Shown one piece after another: positions 13,335 to 14,520 of a stretch of DNA of 14,520 nucleotides. A program made the position numbers and the translations under genes. The stretch comes from a bacterium UBP10_UBA1149 (GTDB taxonomy: Bacteria; Desulfobacterota; Binatia; UBA1149), in contig DBZX01000078.1 of assembly GCA_002311335.1 (NCBI GenBank), positions 15,703-30,222 of the forward strand, in the 5' to 3' direction. The notes beneath the pieces were generated by a model. It had not been told where the DNA came from. It ran no database searches and saw nothing but the letters and a program-made list of their open reading frames with translations. The first letter of the stretch is position 1; every line of letters starts with the position of its first letter.

Positions 13335-14357
13335 TCAGAAGGGCAACGAAAGCGGTACTAACAGGTCAAGAGCCAGCGCCAGCACGAACAACCCACCCGC
13401 ACGTCGGGTGTGACGAAACGCCCAGGCCACGTACCACAAGGGCCACAGCGGAAATCCCTCGGGGGCCTCGTCCGGCGGGGGCTCGCTCAAGGTCGCCAGG
13501 GTTTCGCGCAGCATGGGCAGGCCGGCCAACACCAGCAGCGCCCATGGCGTCAGCAGCCCGGCCAGCACCAAGGCACCCGTGGCCGGGTAAAACACCACCA
13601 TCATGGCCTTAGCCCATCGCAGCGCCCGGGTCGGGCCGAGAATGACCGGCAGCGTGCGTATACCCTTGGCCGAGTCGGCCTCTATCTTGTCTATATGCTT
13701 GCCGAACAGAACCGAGGTCACCAGCAGCGCGTAGGGCAGGCTGGCCAGCAGGACATCGGCGGGCGCCGCGCCCGTGGCAACGTAGCAGGTACCACCCACC
13801 ATGAGCGGGCCCCAGACGATGAATACGCCGGGCTCGCCCAACCCGTGGTGCTTGAGCCGCAGCGGCGGCGCGACGTAGAACACGCTGATGAACAACCCGC
13901 CCATAGCAAACCACGCCACCATCGGCCCACGAAGCTCGACGAAGTAAATCAGTATGAGCAGGTCAACGACGTTGGCCAGCGCTATGGCAGCGATCAACCC
14001 ACGCTTGGATATGAGGCCAGATAAGATCGGGTGCGGCGCGTACTGCGTGCGAACGTAACCCTCGGTGTCTACTCCCGAGTCGGTGTCGAAGTAGTCGTTG
14101 ATCATGTTGTTGGCCGCGTGGGCCACGAGTAGGCCGAAAGCCGCCAGCGCAAACAGGCCCCAGTCGGCGTTGCCCCCGCGGGCGGCAAGCAAGCCTCCCA
14201 CGCAGGCCGAGAACAAGGTCATCGGAAAAACGCTTGCGCGCACGATGAGCAACCAGCGCGACAACAGGTCCACGCGGCGGCCTTCTTCGAGATTCTGGGT
14301 CTGCAGTACCTGGAGCCAGTTCGAAACCAGTGAGTTTGTTGTCATGACGGACAGCAT
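13335..14357 (-). CDS. UbiA-superfamily prenyltransferase, MenA-like
   Basis: 340 residues from ATG 14357 (ATG 14345 is possible; no clear ribosome binding site for either). It is an integral membrane protein with eight or nine hydrophobic helices. The first aspartate-rich motif is NNMINDYFDTDSGVDT (83-98), in the MenA form NDYxDxxxGVD. The second is GKHIDKIEADSAKGIRTLPV (219-238), with Asp223 and Asp228. These bind Mg-prenyl diphosphate. The closest match is MenA (1,4-dihydroxy-2-naphthoate prenyltransferase, menaquinone synthesis), but FGKHIDKIEADSAKG differs from the usual NNxRDxxxDxxxGK, so another aromatic acceptor or a UbiA-like lipid pathway is possible. No men or ubi gene is visible beside it. 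Residues 1-33 are a polar cytosolic extension. Confidence 0.85.
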   Translation of the reverse strand: MLSVMTTNSLVSNWLQVLQTQNLEEGRRVDLLSRWLLIVRASVFPMTLFSACVGGLLAARGGNADWGLFALAAFGLLVAHAANNMINDYFDTDSGVDTEGYVRTQYAPHPILSGLISKRGLIAAIALANVVDLLILIYFVELRGPMVAWFAMGGLFISVFYVAPPLRLKHHGLGEPGVFIVWGPLMVGGTCYVATGAAPADVLLASLPYALLVTSVLFGKHIDKIEADSAKGIRTLPVILGPTRALRWAKAMMVVFYPATGALVLAGLLTPWALLVLAGLPMLRETLATLSEPPPDEAPEGFPLWPLWYVAWAFRHTRRAGGLFVLALALDLLVPLSLPF

Positions 14358-14455
14358 CTTGCCGCGTAACGAGCCCCAGGCAAATAGCCGCCGACCACGC
14401 CCTCCAGCCCGAGCCGGGTTAGATTCCCGCCGCCGCTGTAGCTAGACTCGGCTGC

Positions 14456-14520
14456 GTGGAACTCCCGCCACCCCTGGGCTGCCTCGAACGAGAACCGCTG
14501 GTGCTACTGGTCACGGGCCG
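14456..14520 (+). CDS. possible start of a gene running off the right edge
   Basis: GTG 14456 opens a plus-strand frame (MELPPPLGCLEREPLVLLVTG...) that continues to the window end, divergent from the UbiA-like gene. LVLLVTG resembles a first beta-strand. There are only 21 codons and no clear ribosome binding site, so it may be chance. The gap 14358-14455 holds nothing else recognisable. Confidence 0.3.
   Translation, partial: MELPPPLGCLEREPLVLLVTG

Overview
The window is a GC-rich bacterial chromosome segment, gene-dense on both strands, with several genes starting at GTG. A lipid A deacylase, a DsbD-type reductant conductor and a YafK-type lipoprotein L,D-transpeptidase indicate a Gram-negative cell. 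The mix of genes (a RibBX-type RibBA, a thiolase with an N terminus common in environmental 'deltaproteobacterial' genomes, a MenA-like UbiA) would fit a Myxococcota, Desulfobacterota or Binatota-like lineage. That placement is only an impression from memory of such proteins. I see no mobile element, CRISPR array, tRNA, rRNA or phage gene.

Layout. 1-1521 (-): DsbD-like protein cut by the left edge just before its C-terminal thioredoxin motif. 1617-2204 (+): PagL-like outer-membrane lipid A deacylase. 2212-7606 (-): a tight run, read right to left, of a secreted SdiA-regulated-type beta-propeller protein, glmU, glmS and a RibBX-like protein. The first three overlap or lie 1 nt apart; the last follows a 65-nt gap. 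7764-8333 (+): YafK-like lipoprotein. 8428-8886 (+): small UspA-like protein. 8875-9387 (-): protein resembling a low-molecular-weight phosphatase fold without its catalytic loop. 9579-10235 (+): Ogt DNA repair methyltransferase. 10244-10882 (-): ferritin-like protein. 10933-11985 (+): APH-fold kinase. 11982-13166 (-): thiolase. 13335-14357 (-): MenA/UbiA-like prenyltransferase. A possible new gene begins at 14456 (+).

How the genes fit together. GlmS and GlmU make UDP-N-acetylglucosamine for peptidoglycan and lipid A. The YafK-like, PagL-like, DsbD-like and UbiA genes also act in the envelope, so the left half leans towards envelope biogenesis, though only the glm run looks like an operon. 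The right half is a mix of repair, metabolic and unassigned genes.

The window is mainly housekeeping, and I found no convincing multi-gene novel system. The points that deserve a second look are enzyme-family members missing signature residues (RibBX-like, DsbD-like, phosphatase-like, ferritin-like) and four tail-to-tail gene pairs that all end within 12 nt of each other. Three of those junctions carry clear DNA dyads, two of which contain both stop codons.
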